DNA of 64,000 nt from Bufo bufo (taxonomy: Eukaryota > Chordata > Amphibia > Anura > Bufonidae). The DNA lies in assembly GCF_905171765.1 (NCBI RefSeq), contig NC_053392.1, positions 452,078,722 to 452,142,721 on the forward strand, in the 5' to 3' direction. Positions within the stretch are counted from its first letter, which is position 1. The number at the start of each line of letters is the position of its first letter. Below the pieces are notes generated by a model. It ran no database searches, was not told the origin of the DNA, and was given only the letters and a program-made list of their open reading frames with translations. Positions 22,019-34,045 of the stretch are shown here, piece after piece. The position numbers were made by a program, and so were the translations under genes.

Positions 22019-22594
22019 TTAAAAGGGGTTGTGCAGCAATTTAAATTCACAACCTATCGATGGGCTAGGTAATCAACATCTGATCGTGGAGGTCGACACC
22101 CGGGACCCCACAGATCAGACGTTTGAAGAGGAGGTGGCGTTCCATACAAGTGCTACTTCTTGTTAGTCTCAGAAGTACAGTGTAAATACAAGTAGCCATG
22201 GAGTGAGTACTTGAAATCAAACTATGCCACAGCTCCACAGGAGACAATGCAGAACACTCGTATGGAGCACCACCTCCTCATCAGCGGGGATGCCAGGTGT
22301 CGGATTCCAGCCAATCATATTGATCCAGAAGTATTCGCTCCATACATGGGCCAGGATCCCTTGATAAAGGTACATACTCAACCAAAACGTTGGGACTTTC
22401 TTTTATGGTCCAATATATTATATACATACTCTGGATGGAAATTAAACACAAAATGATGTAATTGCACAAATATGTATTAAATCACTTGAAAAAGAATCTT
22501 CTGATGTGCCATAGAGCTCCCTTTTTGTAATCCTATATTGATGACCTATCCTGAGGATAGGTCATCAATATAAATCACTGCATAACCCCTTTAA
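22019..22594. mobile_element. TTAA-flanked element, AAGGGGTTGTGCAG termini, with inner insertion
   Basis: TTAA at 22019-22022 and 22591-22594 flank AAGGGGTTGTGCAGC ... CTGCATAACCCCT. Sub-terminal blocks around 22060 and 22540 (GATGACCTATCCTGAGGATAGGTCATC-type palindrome) fit this common family. The middle, about 22300-22520, looks foreign and has a decayed hammerhead-like segment suggesting a Penelope fragment inserted in it. Confidence 0.65.
22355..22395 (+). ncRNA. Decayed hammerhead-like motif
   Basis: The segment reads GATCCC, TTGATAAAGG, TACATACTCAACC, AAAACGTT, GGGAC. It keeps the layout stem I, CUGAUGA-like box, stem II, GAAA-like box, stem I of Penelope hammerheads. At least three core positions are changed (C3 and G8 in the box, G of GAAA), so it would be inactive. 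Confidence 0.4.
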
Positions 22595-22980
22595 GTATTA
22601 AGGAGATTCAAGTGATGGCAAAAGTTAATACAGCCATTAACTATTTGAACAGATGCACTTTAGAACATGATGCAGATTTCTGGAGACAAGAGTGAATACA
22701 AGAATGACATCATACAATCTTCTCAGTTTTGGGAAGGCCACAAAAAGGAAATAAGGACAAGACAGAAAACCAGTTTGAAAAGTGGATAGCAAGGCTCTGC
22801 GGCAAAGCATGAAAGGGATAATGGGTTACAAGAAAAAAGCTATATAGTTATTGTCACAAGTGGATTCTTCTCTTGTGAAAAAAAAAATGTACTTACCTTA
22901 TGCGTGTTTTGATATTACAGGATCAGACGCATGCACGATAAATGGCATGCATGGAGATTTAACAGGAAAGGAGACTGCAA
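22595..22980. other. No recognisable feature
   Basis: I see no terminal repeats and no coding similarity. Confidence 0.45.
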
Positions 22981-23001
22981 TTAACCCCTTAGTGACCACA
23001 C

Positions 23002-23032
<31 letters not shown>

Positions 23033-23233
23033 GCATTCCAAGAGCTATAACTTTTTTGTTTTCTCATCAATGTACTTGTATGAGATTTTTTTTTTTTTTT
23101 TTTCAAAACAAGTTAAAGGTTTTTAATGCACCATTTTGGGTACATGTAATGATTGATTAAGGCCAGCTGTTTAGCTAAAACCCCATTTGTTTACGTCAGT
23201 AAAAATATGTATTAGTGGTCACTAAGTGGTTAA
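22981..23233. mobile_element. TTAA-flanked non-autonomous element, CCCCTTAGTGACC termini
   Basis: TTAA 22981-22984 and 23230-23233 flank CCCCTTAGTGACC ... GGTCACTAAGTGG. It is 245 bp long, with a 30-A run and a 19-T run inside. The terminal C and TTAA suggest a piggyBac-type MITE. Its right TTAA is also the first TTAA of the next element. Confidence 0.8.
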
Positions 23234-23480
23234 TGGGGTTGTGCAGCCTGTTTATAATGATGACCTAGGATTGGTCACCAATATCTGATTAGTGGGAGTC
23301 CAACACTGCATCCCCACTAATCTGCTATTTGAAGAGGAAGAAAAGTTCTATGCCAGCATTGCTTACTCTTCATTACTCTGCCCATCATCTCGGAAGTGCA
23401 GCATAATTACAAGTACTCGCTCCATTCTCTTGAGAGAGCTCTGAGTGCCAACTGCACCCATTCCGTATGTTCGCCACCAC
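23234..23480. mobile_element. Left half of a GGGGTTGTGCAG-type TTAA element
   Basis: It starts TGGGGTTGTGCAGCCTG right after the TTAA at 23230. The following GATGACCTAGGATTGGTCA and GTGGGAGTCCAACACTG blocks match the order seen at 22060-22140. No right terminus is recognised. Confidence 0.55.
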
Positions 23481-23570
23481 TGCTCTAGAGATCATATCTG
23501 CTTATCACTACCAGGCTCATTGGACCCACTGCCAAAACTGATGGTCAGATTATGCAATCACACACGTTCT

Positions 23571-24140
23571 TGTGACGGGTAATGGGAAAACACCAGATAC
23601 ACACAAGAAATGAATAGACAACAGTCTAGACCTCAAAAGCTAAGGAAGAGGAACCTCCTAATAATCCCTAGGCCTTTCCCTAACTCCTGCTAGTATGAGC
23701 AGATCCTGATGGTTGAAATGCTCATACGCCGGATACCTATGCCCTGCTAAAACTGACGAGCCCTAGGATAGATAACAGGAGGCGAGACAGCTGGTTCCTT
23801 CCCAGATGAAGAAATCCAAGTCGCCCTGAGGCCTAGAACCAAAACACACCAGAGAACAAAACGGAACAGCCAACTTGAACTTAGTTTTGAGATGAATGGA
23901 GAAGCAGGAGATCCAAGACCAACAAGCTCTAGCAACTCCAAAAGGAAATCTCAACCGCATGGTCAGCAGTGTGAGGCGGACCTAAATAGAGCCTCATCAC
24001 TGATAACAAGCAGAACCTGAGGAGAGGTGAGATCCTGCCAAATAACATACAAAGAGCAAAACAGATAGACCTGTCAGATTGCCTCACGTGAAGCAAGTCT
24101 ATCCGATCTTCTCACCTCAGTCACGGGAGGGATTGTGACT
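23571..24140 (-). repeat. 3' LTR of Ty3/gypsy element
   Basis: It is about 570 bp and matches 34046-34573 along its length with indels, for example an extra ACACACCAGAGAACAAAACG-type block here. It runs TGTGACGGG to ATTGTGAC(T), the complement of a TG...CA-type LTR. On the minus strand it follows the integrase and chromodomain, so it is the 3' LTR. No flanking duplication is evident. Confidence 0.85.
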
Positions 24141-25866
24141 GTACCAAACCCCCCCCCCCCCCATCTTCTACGGGTGGCCTCTGGACACCCAGGACAGACC
24201 TTATCAGGATGCGCTCTTCACAAGGAGACTGGCAATCTTGTCGATCGCCGGAAACCACATTCTTTGCTCTTCCAGTGTACGACATATTGAAGAGATCCAC
24301 AAAAAACACGCGAGTTCACTATTCTGGCAATCTGAAAGTCAAGATTACCATCCACCATGACGGGAGGGGGTGGCAGGGAGGATGGTTCAGCAAGTTCGAC
24401 ATATTTTTCAAGCAATGACTTGAAAATTCATAATGTGTTTCGCAACGTCTGCGGAAGTACAAGATGAAAAGCCACCGGATTAATGATGGCAGAGATCTTG
24501 TATGGCCCAATAAACCTTGGCCCTAACTTCCAAGATGGTACCTTCAACTTAAATGCTTGTGGACAGCCACACAAGTCACCCACTCAGGTCCAGACAACTC
24601 ATACGTCTCTTGACAGCCATACGTTTATACTTTTTGCCCATTTTATTTAGATTGTTTTGAATCTTCCGCCAAATAGATGACAACGAAGAGGAGAATCTTT
24701 CCTCTTCAGGTATACCAGAAGTCTCAGTACCAGAAAATGTGCCAAACTGCAGATGGAACCCATATGCACCAAAAAACGGCGACTTATCAGTGGACTCCTG
24801 TCTACGGTTATTTATGGCAAACTCTGCCAATGACAAAAATCAAGACTACTCTTGATTCTCAGAGACAAAACATCTCAAATAAGTCACCAGATTCTGGTTA
24901 GTGCGCTCAGACTGTCCGTTCGCTTGAGGATGAAAGGCAGAAGAGAAGGACAATTGGACCCCCAGAAGAGTACAGAACGCCTTCCAGAATCTGGAAACAA
25001 ATTGAGTCCCTCTATCATACACCACATGAGAGGGAATGCCGTGTAGTTTCACGATGTTATCGACAAACACTTGAGCGAGAGTTTTTACATTGGGTAAACC
25101 TGATAATGGTATAAGGTGCGTCATCTTGCTGAAGCGGTCAACAACCACCAGAATCAGTTTTTCCAGAGGAATTAGGCAAATCTGTGATAAAGTCCATGGA
25201 CAAATGAGTCCAGGGTCAGGAAATAGAGATCCTGAAGGCCGAGAATGAGTCACCTTAGCATACGCACAAGTCTCACAAGCTGCTACATAGCCCTCAACAC
25301 ATTTTACGTAACCCTGGCTACCAGAATCTCTGGGAAATGAGATCCACAGTGGATCTGCTCCCAGGGTGTCCCGTAAGAACAGTATAGTGATGTTCCTTAA
25401 ACACCTTGTGTCGTAGTTCCAAAAGGGACAAACAACTTCCCTGGAGGACAGGAATCAGGTGCCACTGCCTGGGCCTCCAACACCTCTGCCTCAAGTTCAG
25501 GATAATGGGCGGAAACAACCACCCCATCCGCCAATATCGGAATATTGGAGCAGGATCCTCCGAATCATCACAATCACCCGCCACCCCCGGGAAAGCTATG
25601 CGCCAAGGCATCGGCTTTGACATTAGTAATCCCAGGGCGATAAGGGACAATGAAATTAAATCTAGTAAAAAAAAAAAAAAAAAAAAAAGACCATCTGGCC
25701 TGCCTTGGGTTCAGACATTTAGCCGACTCCAGGTAAGCCAGGTTTTTGTGATTAGTAATAACCGTAATGGGATGAACCGCTCTTTCCAACCGATGACACC
25801 ATTCCTTAAAAGCCAATTTAATGGCCAGCAACTCTATTACCTACATCATAATTTCTTTTGGCAGAA
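24141..25866 (-). pseudogene. Ty3/gypsy pol, 3' part: RNase H end, integrase, chromodomain
   Basis: Read leftward. At 25866-25574 is the RNase H end with [18 protein letters not shown] and KADALA, interrupted by a 23-base A/T run. The integrase zinc region at 25400-25318 has KEHHYTVLTGHPGSRST. The catalytic core at 25253-24846 has VVVDRFSKMTHLIPL, VYDRGTQFVSRFW and FHPQANGQSERTNQNL, with the catalytic D, D and E visible. At 24836-24576 comes SLAEFAINN. A chromodomain-like end at 24415-24218 has LDFQIARIVNSRV and SLQYVVHW. Frames shift several times, so it is inactive. The chromodomain marks a chromovirus-type Ty3/gypsy. A C-run at 24151-24165 (G-run on the coding strand) next to the LTR is the probable polypurine tract. 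Confidence 0.85.
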
Positions 25867-25877
25867 GAGGGTTTTTT
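25867..25877. repeat. L1 target-site duplication, left copy
   Basis: GAGGGTTTTTT here and at 31652-31662. Joining the gypsy coding sequence across one copy restores [14 protein letters not shown] in the RNase H region. Confidence 0.85.
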
Positions 25878-26187
25878 TTTTTTTATATAAATTTCTTTAT
25901 TCATTTTTCTTAGTATAAAGGACAACATAACATTGGGCAATACGCCCCACATATTACAAACATGTAACATAATAGATATATTCGTGTTCATAATCAGTTA
26001 TCGGGGTACACAGACCCCAGGTTCAAGTATTTTAAAACAACAACGGGATCCAATCACAGGGAAATTATCAGCATCTTATCAATTAAATGTGATTTGGTAA
26101 GTGGTACAGATAGTATAATGTGCATAGAAGAGTTCATGACATTTAAATTGAGGTCAGTAGCTAAACCAAGAGTTAGGTTGATTTTCC

Positions 26188-29100
26188 TCAAGTCATCGTT
26201 ACCTGCAACCTGCCTAAGCTCCCCCTCAGCTGCTCCGTCAAGTACCATTCCGTTAGTGTAAACGGTTCCATGATGGAGTGCAATTCCGCAATGGACATGT
26301 ACTTTACCAAGTATCTTTTCCATTTCTGAAACAATTTCTGCGTATGTTTTTCTTTTGTTTGAAAAATCATTGATCTTTCCATATAGAACAAAGTTTTTAA
26401 CTGGTGGAGTATTTCTGCAATAGTGGGTAATTCTGGTTGCAGCCACCTTTGTAGTATCATTCGTTTAGTAATAATACAAAGTGAATGGAACAACTGGGGG
26501 GGGTGTTTTCCTCTTTCCTCCTCTGCATCGTAGTGGAATATGTACAATAAAGGATTCAGTGTAAATCTTAGTCCCCATATCTCAAATGCCACATCACTAA
26601 CAGCAGACCATAGCTGAGTACATTGTGTACAGGACCATAATCCATGGAAAAGGTCTGTATATCCCAGTCCACACTTGGGGCAGTTTGTTACGCGATCAGG
26701 CCTAAGTGGATGAGGTGGAATGTTAAAACCGTAGATCGCTTTGTGCATGATACGTAGCTGGGTGTCTCTCCACACCTCATTAATAATGAACTTACGCACC
26801 TTCAGCCATCCTTTTATTATACATTGAGATACATTTTCAGTGTCTAATTGCTCCTCCCACTGGCTAAAGTCGCCCATTTTATTGTATCGTGAGTCTTCCT
26901 GCCTTAGACCATAATAAAGATGAGAGACTGACGTTTTCCCACCCCCCAAACCTAGTAGTTTGTCTATAGCATTCTGTCCTATTTCTTTGTGTACCATAAC
27001 CAAATTGGAATGTATAGCCATTTTAATTTGTGCAAACTGGATCGTTTGAAATCTGGTTAAGGAGTATGTTTCTATTAATTCCTCACGGCTCAACCAACGG
27101 GGTTCTGAGGCGTGTAGTAGGTGTTTGACCAACCAGATCCCCTTATCTCTCCACTCCTTAAACAAGCTATTAGTACGACCCAACAGAAACTCTGGGTTCC
27201 CCCATAGCGGAAGGTGCTTTGAAATCCTAAACGGTAGCCAGTACGCCCTACGTAGTATGCGCCATGTTGCTATTGTGTCTTTAAATAGGATTGAAGACTT
27301 AATATAGGTTGGTAAATTGGGTAGCCTAGCATGTAGTAGGGCACTCAACGACCAAGGAGCGCAATATGCCCTTTCTAGTGATAACGCAGAGTAATAACTA
27401 GTGTTATTAACCCAGTCCGCTATATGCCTAGCCATACAGGCAAGGTTATATCGCCTAACATCAGGAAAGGCAATGCCACCTAATTCCTTGGGAGCTATTA
27501 ACTTTTGTATATTAATCCTGGGGCGTTTGCCGTGCCATAAGAATCTAACAAAAGCAGAGCGGATTTTATTAATGTCATTATGCTTCAATAGTAGGGGGAT
27601 TGTCTGCAAAGGGTAGAGAAGTTTTGCCATTGACATCATTTTTAACAGGTGATTTCTGCCCATCAGTGAAAGGGGAAGGTCGTGCCACTGTTTTAATTCC
27701 CTGAGAATCTTTTCTATTAAGGGGGTAAAGTTCAACCTATATATAGATTCCATATTTCTTCCTATTTTGATACCAAGGTACGTGATAAAGGTTCGGGCTA
27801 TAGGTATTCCTTCTATTGCTATTATCCCGTTCACCTCCGTCCTATCATTCAGAAATAGTATTTCACTTTTGTCATTGTTGATTTTCAGTCCCGAAAATGA
27901 TCCAAAGCTGGATATTGTTTGAAGCACCTTAGGAAGATGTCTCACCGGGTCTTCCATAAATAGCACTATGTCATCTGCAAATAGGGCTACCTTCATGCTA
28001 CGGGAACCAATCTCTAGCCCTTTATAGAGTTCTGGGGAGTCAAGATATCTGGCCAATGGTTCAATTGCTAAGTCAAATAGGAGGGGGGACAGGGGACACC
28101 CCTGCCGCGTTCCTCTTCCTAACGCAAACTCCGGGGACAGAAACCCAGTCATAGAAATCCTAGCTGTGGGATTGGAATAAATCGCCGTCAAATAGGTACG
28201 AAAACTACCTCGAAAACCCAACACGTCTAATATTTGGTTGAGCCACGACCAGCTTATGCTGTCGAAGGCTTTTTCGGTATCCAGTGTGACCACCGCTGGG
28301 GTTAGGTCTTTGTATCTAGGGGATTTCGCCACCGAAAGAGCCAGCAACACTTTTCGTATATTCGTTACCGCAGATCTCCCCTTAACAAATCCCACCTGCA
28401 ATGGTGACACTAGGGAAGGGAGAATTTCTGCCATTCTATTTGCCAGAATTTTAGAGAGTATTTTCATGTCTTGGTTGATAAGGGAGATTGGCCTATAAGA
28501 TGCCGGATCTTCAGCATCTTTACCTTTTTTATAAATAAGGGATATCAACGCTGTATTCATCTGATCAGGGATACTCTGTCCTTCCAGGACAGAGGAGTAT
28601 AGTGTAGTTAAGGTAGGAGTTATTTGCTGGGTTAGTGCTTTGTAAAAATCAGATGTATAGCCGTCTGGGCCTGGAGCTTTCCCCGTGGGGAACGATTTTA
28701 TGGTAGCTTGTATTTCCGCCGCTGTGATTGGGGCATTTAGTACTAACAAATGATCTTCTGTAAGTGTAGGCAATGACAGAGTTTCCAAAAACTGCCTTCC
28801 CAACTCCCTATTATTTTCCTTCTCTTCATAAAACCTGGCAAAGTATTCCCCCATAACCTTGGTTATTTGTTGGGGATTGTGTATCCTAGTATTGTCGCCC
28901 GTACGAATGCTGTGAATATGTGTCTTGTCTCCTCCCCTTCGCCAGTGACGCCAAAAGTTTGCCAGACTTATGTCCAAATTTATGTAAATCTATCTAGTTT
29001 AGTTTTTTTACAATGTTCTATTTTTTCTACCCAGTCCTCAAATTCTCTCTGGGCTGTGGACCATTGCTCTTTATGTATCAAGGTTTTATCTGCTAGATAA

Positions 29101-30056
29101 GTATTGTATGCGTTCCTCAGTTTTTCACTAGCAGCTTGATATCGTGCTCTCGCTAACTTTTTAATGGAGGATACATAGGCTATTAGACGGCCCCGTAGGA
29201 CAGCCTTCCCTGTTTCCCAAAACAGTGCAGGCGTATGGACGTGTTCCTGATTGTCCCCAAAATACTCCATCCACCAACCCTGCAACATCTGTTGAAAGTT
29301 ATCATCTGGCAGGAGAAAGCTAGGAAATCTCCAGATATAATCTTGTCCCCTGGGGAAAAGATCTGTAAGTTCGAGTAAGAGCGGGGCGTGATCTGATATA
29401 ATCAGATCACCTATGGTAATTTTGTTCACCTTACCTAAAATGCTCGGGGACAAAAACAGGTAATCTATCCGTGACCAGCTATCATGGACATGTGAGTAGT
29501 GTGTATACTCTCTGCCCTGCGGGTGTCGCAGCCTCCAGCAGTCCTTCAAACCTGTGAATGCTGCAAAGTCCTGTAGTGTGTGCACCTGTTTTTTATTTCC
29601 GTCATTTCTCCTGTCTTCAAGGGTATGCATCACTAGATTAAAATCTCCACCTACTATCTTATGCGGATGAGTATCTCTCGCTAATTTGCTGCTTACTTTT
29701 TCTAGAAAGCTTTTTTGATCTCGGTTAGGTGCGTATATATTATATATGCTATAATCTCCAAATGGACCTGAGATATGAGTGTGCAATAATCTGCCTTCTG
29801 AGTCCGAGTCAGTGGCATTCAGTGTATGTGGAATATGGCGTCCTATCAACGTCAGTACTCCTCCCTTCCTTCCTACTGCCGCTGATCCATAAACCGTACC
29901 CACCCAGAGCTTTTTCATTCTGGAAAAATCGTCTCCAGCAAGATGTGTTTCTTGCAGTAACGCTATATCGGCTTTCAGCCTTTTAAGTTGCCTGAGAACT
30001 TTCATACGCTTATTTGGAGACCTCAACCCCTTTACGTTCCATGAAATGACTTTCAT
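26188..30056 (-). pseudogene. L1 ORF2: endonuclease, reverse transcriptase (one frameshift)
   Basis: ORF2p cuts target DNA and reverse-transcribes L1 RNA. Residues 1-230 (30056-29370) form an APE-type endonuclease: MKVISWNVKGLRS, LLQETHL, GGDFNLVM, SRIDYLFLS and ISDHAPLLLEL give the expected Asn, Glu, Asp and His positions. The first frame ends KTKLDRFT at 28980-28982. The second begins at once (KFGHKSGKLLA), and one missing base in the ACATAAATTT stretch (about 28980) explains the shift. RT motifs follow: TGKAPGPDGYTSDFYKAL, YRPISLINQDMKILSKILA, GFVKGRSAVTNI, RQGCPLSPLLFDLAIEPLA and the catalytic VALFADDIVLF. The C-terminus has the Cys-rich NCPKCGLGYTDLFHGLWSC and continues to VTMT. Total length is about 1290 residues, normal for L1. 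Confidence 0.92.
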
Positions 30057-30429
30057 GTAATTCCCCTACAAGTTGTATTGTGACTTTTGTTATTCGGTAT
30101 AATATATAGGGAGAAGAGCAATGCCCATCTCCAACGGAGAGACCACCTCCCAGCAGAGCAATCCCTCCCTCGCCACATGATCTCTTTGCACATTTCTAAT
30201 TTACCTGTAACAGGTATCCCTGTAACTTGAAGAAACAACATAAACTGTAAAAATATAACAGGCATAGATAGCAACAACATATATACTCTATCTGGATCAC
30301 CACTCCAGTAGTATAGACCTTCCTTTTTTCTGGTATACACGGTTAACTAGTGCGCAACTGTATCTCACCGTCAGTGTAATATTCTTGTTAAAGTCCCCTT
30401 TTCTGTTTTACCGTCCATGAGAGGAGAGG

Positions 30430-31542
30430 TCAGTCCACCCGGTGAGTGACGTGCTGTCTGGCGTAGGACCGCTGTTCCTTCGGCGATCCACGGTTCGAGG
30501 ATTTAGAAGAAGCTGGAATTCGACTCCAGCTGTTGTTCATGTTGGGATCCTCAGGTGTCTTTTGCCTCTGTCTTTTCGCCGGACCTTCTTCGTCTTCATC
30601 TTGATTCAAGAAGTTTTCTGCTTCTTGGGGTTCAGTGAAATGACAGAATGTGCCGTCTCCCTTATTAATTTTCAGCACTGCCGGGTACAACAATTGGAAC
30701 TTGATTCCTTTTCTGTAAAGTTCCGTGCATATTGCGCTGAAAGCCCTGCGCTTTTTCGTAGTTTCTACTGAGTAATCAGCAAATAGCAATGCTTTATGGC
30801 CACGGATAATCAAAGGCTCCCTTCTCACCCTGTAGGCCTTCAGAATGTCCTCCTTGTCCGAGTAATCCAGGTATTTGCAGATGACTTGGCGGGGTCTTTG
30901 TCTATCAGATGGAGATGAGGGTGGCTCTCTTAGGGGTCCCACTCGATGTGCCCTCTCTACTTTTCGCCTCCCTTGTAGGCCTAATGCTTGCGGCAGCTCC
31001 GATTCAAATAAGCGACGTAGGTCTTGTGGCGGTATTAATTCCGGGATCCCTACTAGTCGTAAATTACTTCTTCTGGACCTGTTCTCAAGGTCCTCTACTT
31101 TTTCCTGTAACTTGACTACTAATTGTGCCATGTCTTTGTGCTGCCTTGCTGTATCTGCAGCATCCTCCTCAATGCATTCCACCCGCTGTTCCAGTTCTTG
31201 AAATCTGTGGTCATGCAGTGCCACTTCTTCTTGCAGCTTATTTAATGCTGACTGTATGGTAGAGGACAGCGAGGCTATGAGGTCTGGGGCAAGCTGTTTG
31301 GCTACTTCTATCGCCAGCTGTTTTAAGTCTGTAGATCCCCCTGCCCCTTCAAACATATCCACTTGGGTGTTTTCCTCACCCACCGCTTTCTGATCTGCGT
31401 CCGGCACCGCTGGTGATGGGGTCGGCGCCATCTTGAGAAGCTCCCTGTCTGCCTCGGGAGCAATGCGGTTGGGGAGAGTTGTTCTGTGCCCGCTCCGGAG
31501 CAGATATCTCTCCATGCGCTTCGTAGAGGCTGCGATCAGCAA
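30430..31542 (-). CDS. L1 ORF1 RNA-binding protein, open
   Basis: ORF1p coats L1 RNA as a trimer. The 370-residue frame is uninterrupted. An N-terminal region (start at MLIAASTK or the inner MERYLLRSG or MAPTPSPAV) leads into a coiled coil (about 80-150, LNKLQEEVALHDHRFQELEQ). A central RRM-like domain begins VEDLENRSRRSNLRLVGIPE and contains KVERAHRVGP. A C-terminal domain includes ADYSVETTKKRRAF and FCHFTEPQEAENFLNQ. The domain order is that of L1 ORF1. The gap to ORF2 is 373 bp. Which Met is used cannot be told from sequence alone. Confidence 0.85.
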   Translation of the reverse strand: MLIAASTKRMERYLLRSGHRTTLPNRIAPEADRELLKMAPTPSPAVPDADQKAVGEENTQVDMFEGAGGSTDLKQLAIEVAKQLAPDLIASLSSTIQSALNKLQEEVALHDHRFQELEQRVECIEEDAADTARQHKDMAQLVVKLQEKVEDLENRSRRSNLRLVGIPELIPPQDLRRLFESELPQALGLQGRRKVERAHRVGPLREPPSSPSDRQRPRQVICKYLDYSDKEDILKAYRVRREPLIIRGHKALLFADYSVETTKKRRAFSAICTELYRKGIKFQLLYPAVLKINKGDGTFCHFTEPQEAENFLNQDEDEEGPAKRQRQKTPEDPNMNNSWSRIPASSKSSNRGSPKEQRSYARQHVTHRVD

Positions 31543-31651
31543 ACTTATGCCTCCGCTGATCGGGGAAGCCGGTGGAGCGGGTCTGCTATAACCGACGGTG
31601 AGGAGCTGCGGTTACCGCGTCCTCACATACCAGCGCCGGAACCGGAAGTTC

Positions 31652-31662
31652 GAGGGTTTTTT
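31652..31662. repeat. L1 target-site duplication, right copy
   Basis: Identical to 25867-25877. Confidence 0.85.
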
Positions 31663-34045
31663 AAAGAAAAAAGCACAAACCATTTGCTAGGAGAAGGACC
31701 CTGCGACAAGACTGCGCCAACCCCTACCTCTGATCCGTCAACTTCCACAATAAATGGTTGTGACATATCAGGTCGCACCAGAATAGAAGCAGAAGCAAAA
31801 CATTACTTTATCACTGAAAAAGCATGTAATGCTTCTTCAGACCAGACTGAGAAATCCGTGCCTTTCTTGGTAATATCAGTTTAAAGGATTAACAGTAGAG
31901 TAATTCAAGATAAATTTACGGTAGTAGTTAGTTAACCCCAAAAATCGCACGAGTGCCTTCAGATCTTTGGGTCAATCCCAGTCCAACACAGCAGACTTTT
32001 TTCAGGTCCATACGAAAACCCGAAGATGAGTAGGTACCCCAGGAATTGCAGTTCTAGGACCGCAAACACACACTTCTCCATTTTAGCATACAATTTATTC
32101 CCTCTTCGGATCTGTAAGACATGTCTCATGTGATCCTCATGCATCTCCATATCAGGGGAATAAATTAAAATATCATCCACATAAACCACCACAAACCTGC
32201 CCACCAGATGATGAAAGAGGTCATTGATGAAGTTTTGAAAAATAGCAGGAGCATTGGTCAAACCAAAAGGCATGACCAGATTCTCAAAAAGACCCTCAGG
32301 AGTACTAAAGGCAGTTTTCCTTTTGTCCCCTTCCTCAATTCTTAACAGACTATATGCCCCCCTCAAATGCAACTTAGAGAACTCCTTGGCACTGACAATC
32401 TGATTGAATAAATCTGGGATCAAAAGGAAGGGGATAGGGATATCGCATAGTGAAGCGATTAAGTTAACGGAAGTCCAAACATGGCCTAAGAGTTCCATCA
32501 TTTATTTTTTTTATTTTTAACAAAGAAAAACCCTGCAGCCACTGGTGATTAGGATGGTCTAATATGACCTTTAGCATGGCTACTCTTTTGGGTTCAAAAA
32601 GATTATACAACCGAGAGTTTGGCAATCTAGCTCCAGGAATAAGGTTGACGGGGCAATCATACTCCTGATGAGGAGGCAAGTCCTGGTCTCCACCCTCAGA
32701 AAACATTAGAAAAATCAGAAAGGAAAGAAGTTAACATTTTAGTAGTTACAGAAATCGACGTGCTGAGACAGTTGTCAATGCAGTAATTACTTCAAACTCT
32801 AGAATCTGTCTCGCTTGTCAATTGATGGTAGGGTTATGTTTGGTTAACCATGGTAAACCAGGCACCAGAGGAGCCGGCAAACACTCCAGCACAAAACATT
32901 TACAACCTTTAGGCGAATGTCCTACACCATTTCAGACAGACACTTTTGAGAGAGAGGGGCGGAATTAATTGCAAACAGAAATATTTTTGTTTAATGCGCT
33001 TGTCAAACCATGCATACGGACAAACTGGCCATCCACTAGATTAACCCCTGCCCCACTGTCAATAAATACTTCCATTTCTACAGTTTTGATGACTAGCACC
33101 ACCTTGGTAGGCAGGAGAAATCAGGTACTAATCGGTAAATGACAAAAGTACATTCTCACGATTCCCCATCCACACTACCAAGAGTGAGAAGAGGACTAGA
33201 CATTAGTTTTTTGTTTGTTTTTTCACCTTGATGTTTAACATAAGGACATCTGTTATCAAAATGTCCTCCTTTACCACAGAAAAAAACTAAGTATTTTCTT
33301 AACCCCAAAAGTTTTTAATCACCTGGTCCAGGAGTGCCCTGAGCCAATTGCATTGGCTCATCACCAGACATGAGCTTGAGTGTCTCTTTAGAGGCCACTT
33401 CCCCATATGATAGTACGTCCCGGGCCAAAGAAACTTTAGATCTCTCCATCAGGCTTCTATCAATACGTACTGCTAGAGACATGGCCGCCTCCAGTGATTC
33501 TGGATTTTCGTAAAATGCCAAGGCGTCCTTCAGGTTCTCAGATTACGGAGAGCTGGGTCATTGCACTCCGTATCAGTTGCCCACCTCCTAAATTCAGAGC
33601 AATAGGACTTAGCAGAACACTCTCCCTGCCGCAAACCACGCAACTTAGATTCCGCCAGGGAAACCCGATCTGGGTCATCGTAAATAAGTCCCAGAGCTCT
33701 GAAATTCATCTACTGACCAGAGGGATTGTGATACGTTCGGCAAGGAGTAAGCCCAAGACTGATTTAGGACGTAGTCAAAAATACAATTTTCACAACTCCC
33801 TGAAACGAAACAAAAGTTGTCACTTACCCCAGAAAAAAAACTATCTGGGAGAGCGGCCTTAGGTTTAGGGCAGGCTTGGTTCCCGCTGCCGAAACCGACC
33901 GCCTGTGCTCTCTGAAATTGTGCAATGGCTGTACGGAGGTCAGCTACCTCCAAAAGACAGCCCCTGCATAGATCAACTAATGAAGAAACAGTATCCATAG
34001 CTGCACTAAAAAACAAAGGATAACAGTTTTTCGGGCGGTTGAGAA
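31663..34045 (-). pseudogene. Ty3/gypsy gag and pol, 5' part
   Basis: Read leftward from 34088. The gag start lies near 33990 (MDTVSSLVDLCRGC), followed by broken gag frames including 33315-33521 (MAFYENPESLEAAMSLAVRI). A protease-like region at about 32710-33200 is not readable by me. Pre-RT sequence CPVNLIPGARLPNSRLYN lies at 32640-32590. RT at 32501-31959 has LRGAYSLLRI, KTAFSTPEGLFE, VMPFGLTNAPAIFQNFIND, the catalytic VVYVDDILIYS and QFLGYL. The thumb and start of RNase H at 31958-31663 has DLKALVRFLGLTNYYRKFI and [17 protein letters not shown]. RNase H continues past the L1 at 25866. Many stops and shifts; inactive. Confidence 0.85.

Larger units (their letters stand above)
25878..31651 (-). 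mobile_element. L1 (LINE) retrotransposon, near full-length, inserted in gypsy pol
   Basis: The 5.8-kb element has ORF1 (30430-31542), ORF2 (26188-30056), a 3' UTR (25878-26187) and an A-tail (the T run at 25872-25884 on the plus strand). It lies between 11-bp duplications at 25867 and 31652. The 5' end (31543-31651) is GC-rich, as expected of a 5' UTR. Only one frame lesion was found in ORF2, so it is much younger than its surroundings. The insertion site on the minus strand reads AAAAAACCCTC, in keeping with the A-rich targets of L1 endonuclease. Confidence 0.9.

Noticed and set aside
31486..31884. Open frame on the plus strand over the L1 5' end
   Set aside because: It crosses the L1/gypsy junction antisense to both elements; a shadow frame.
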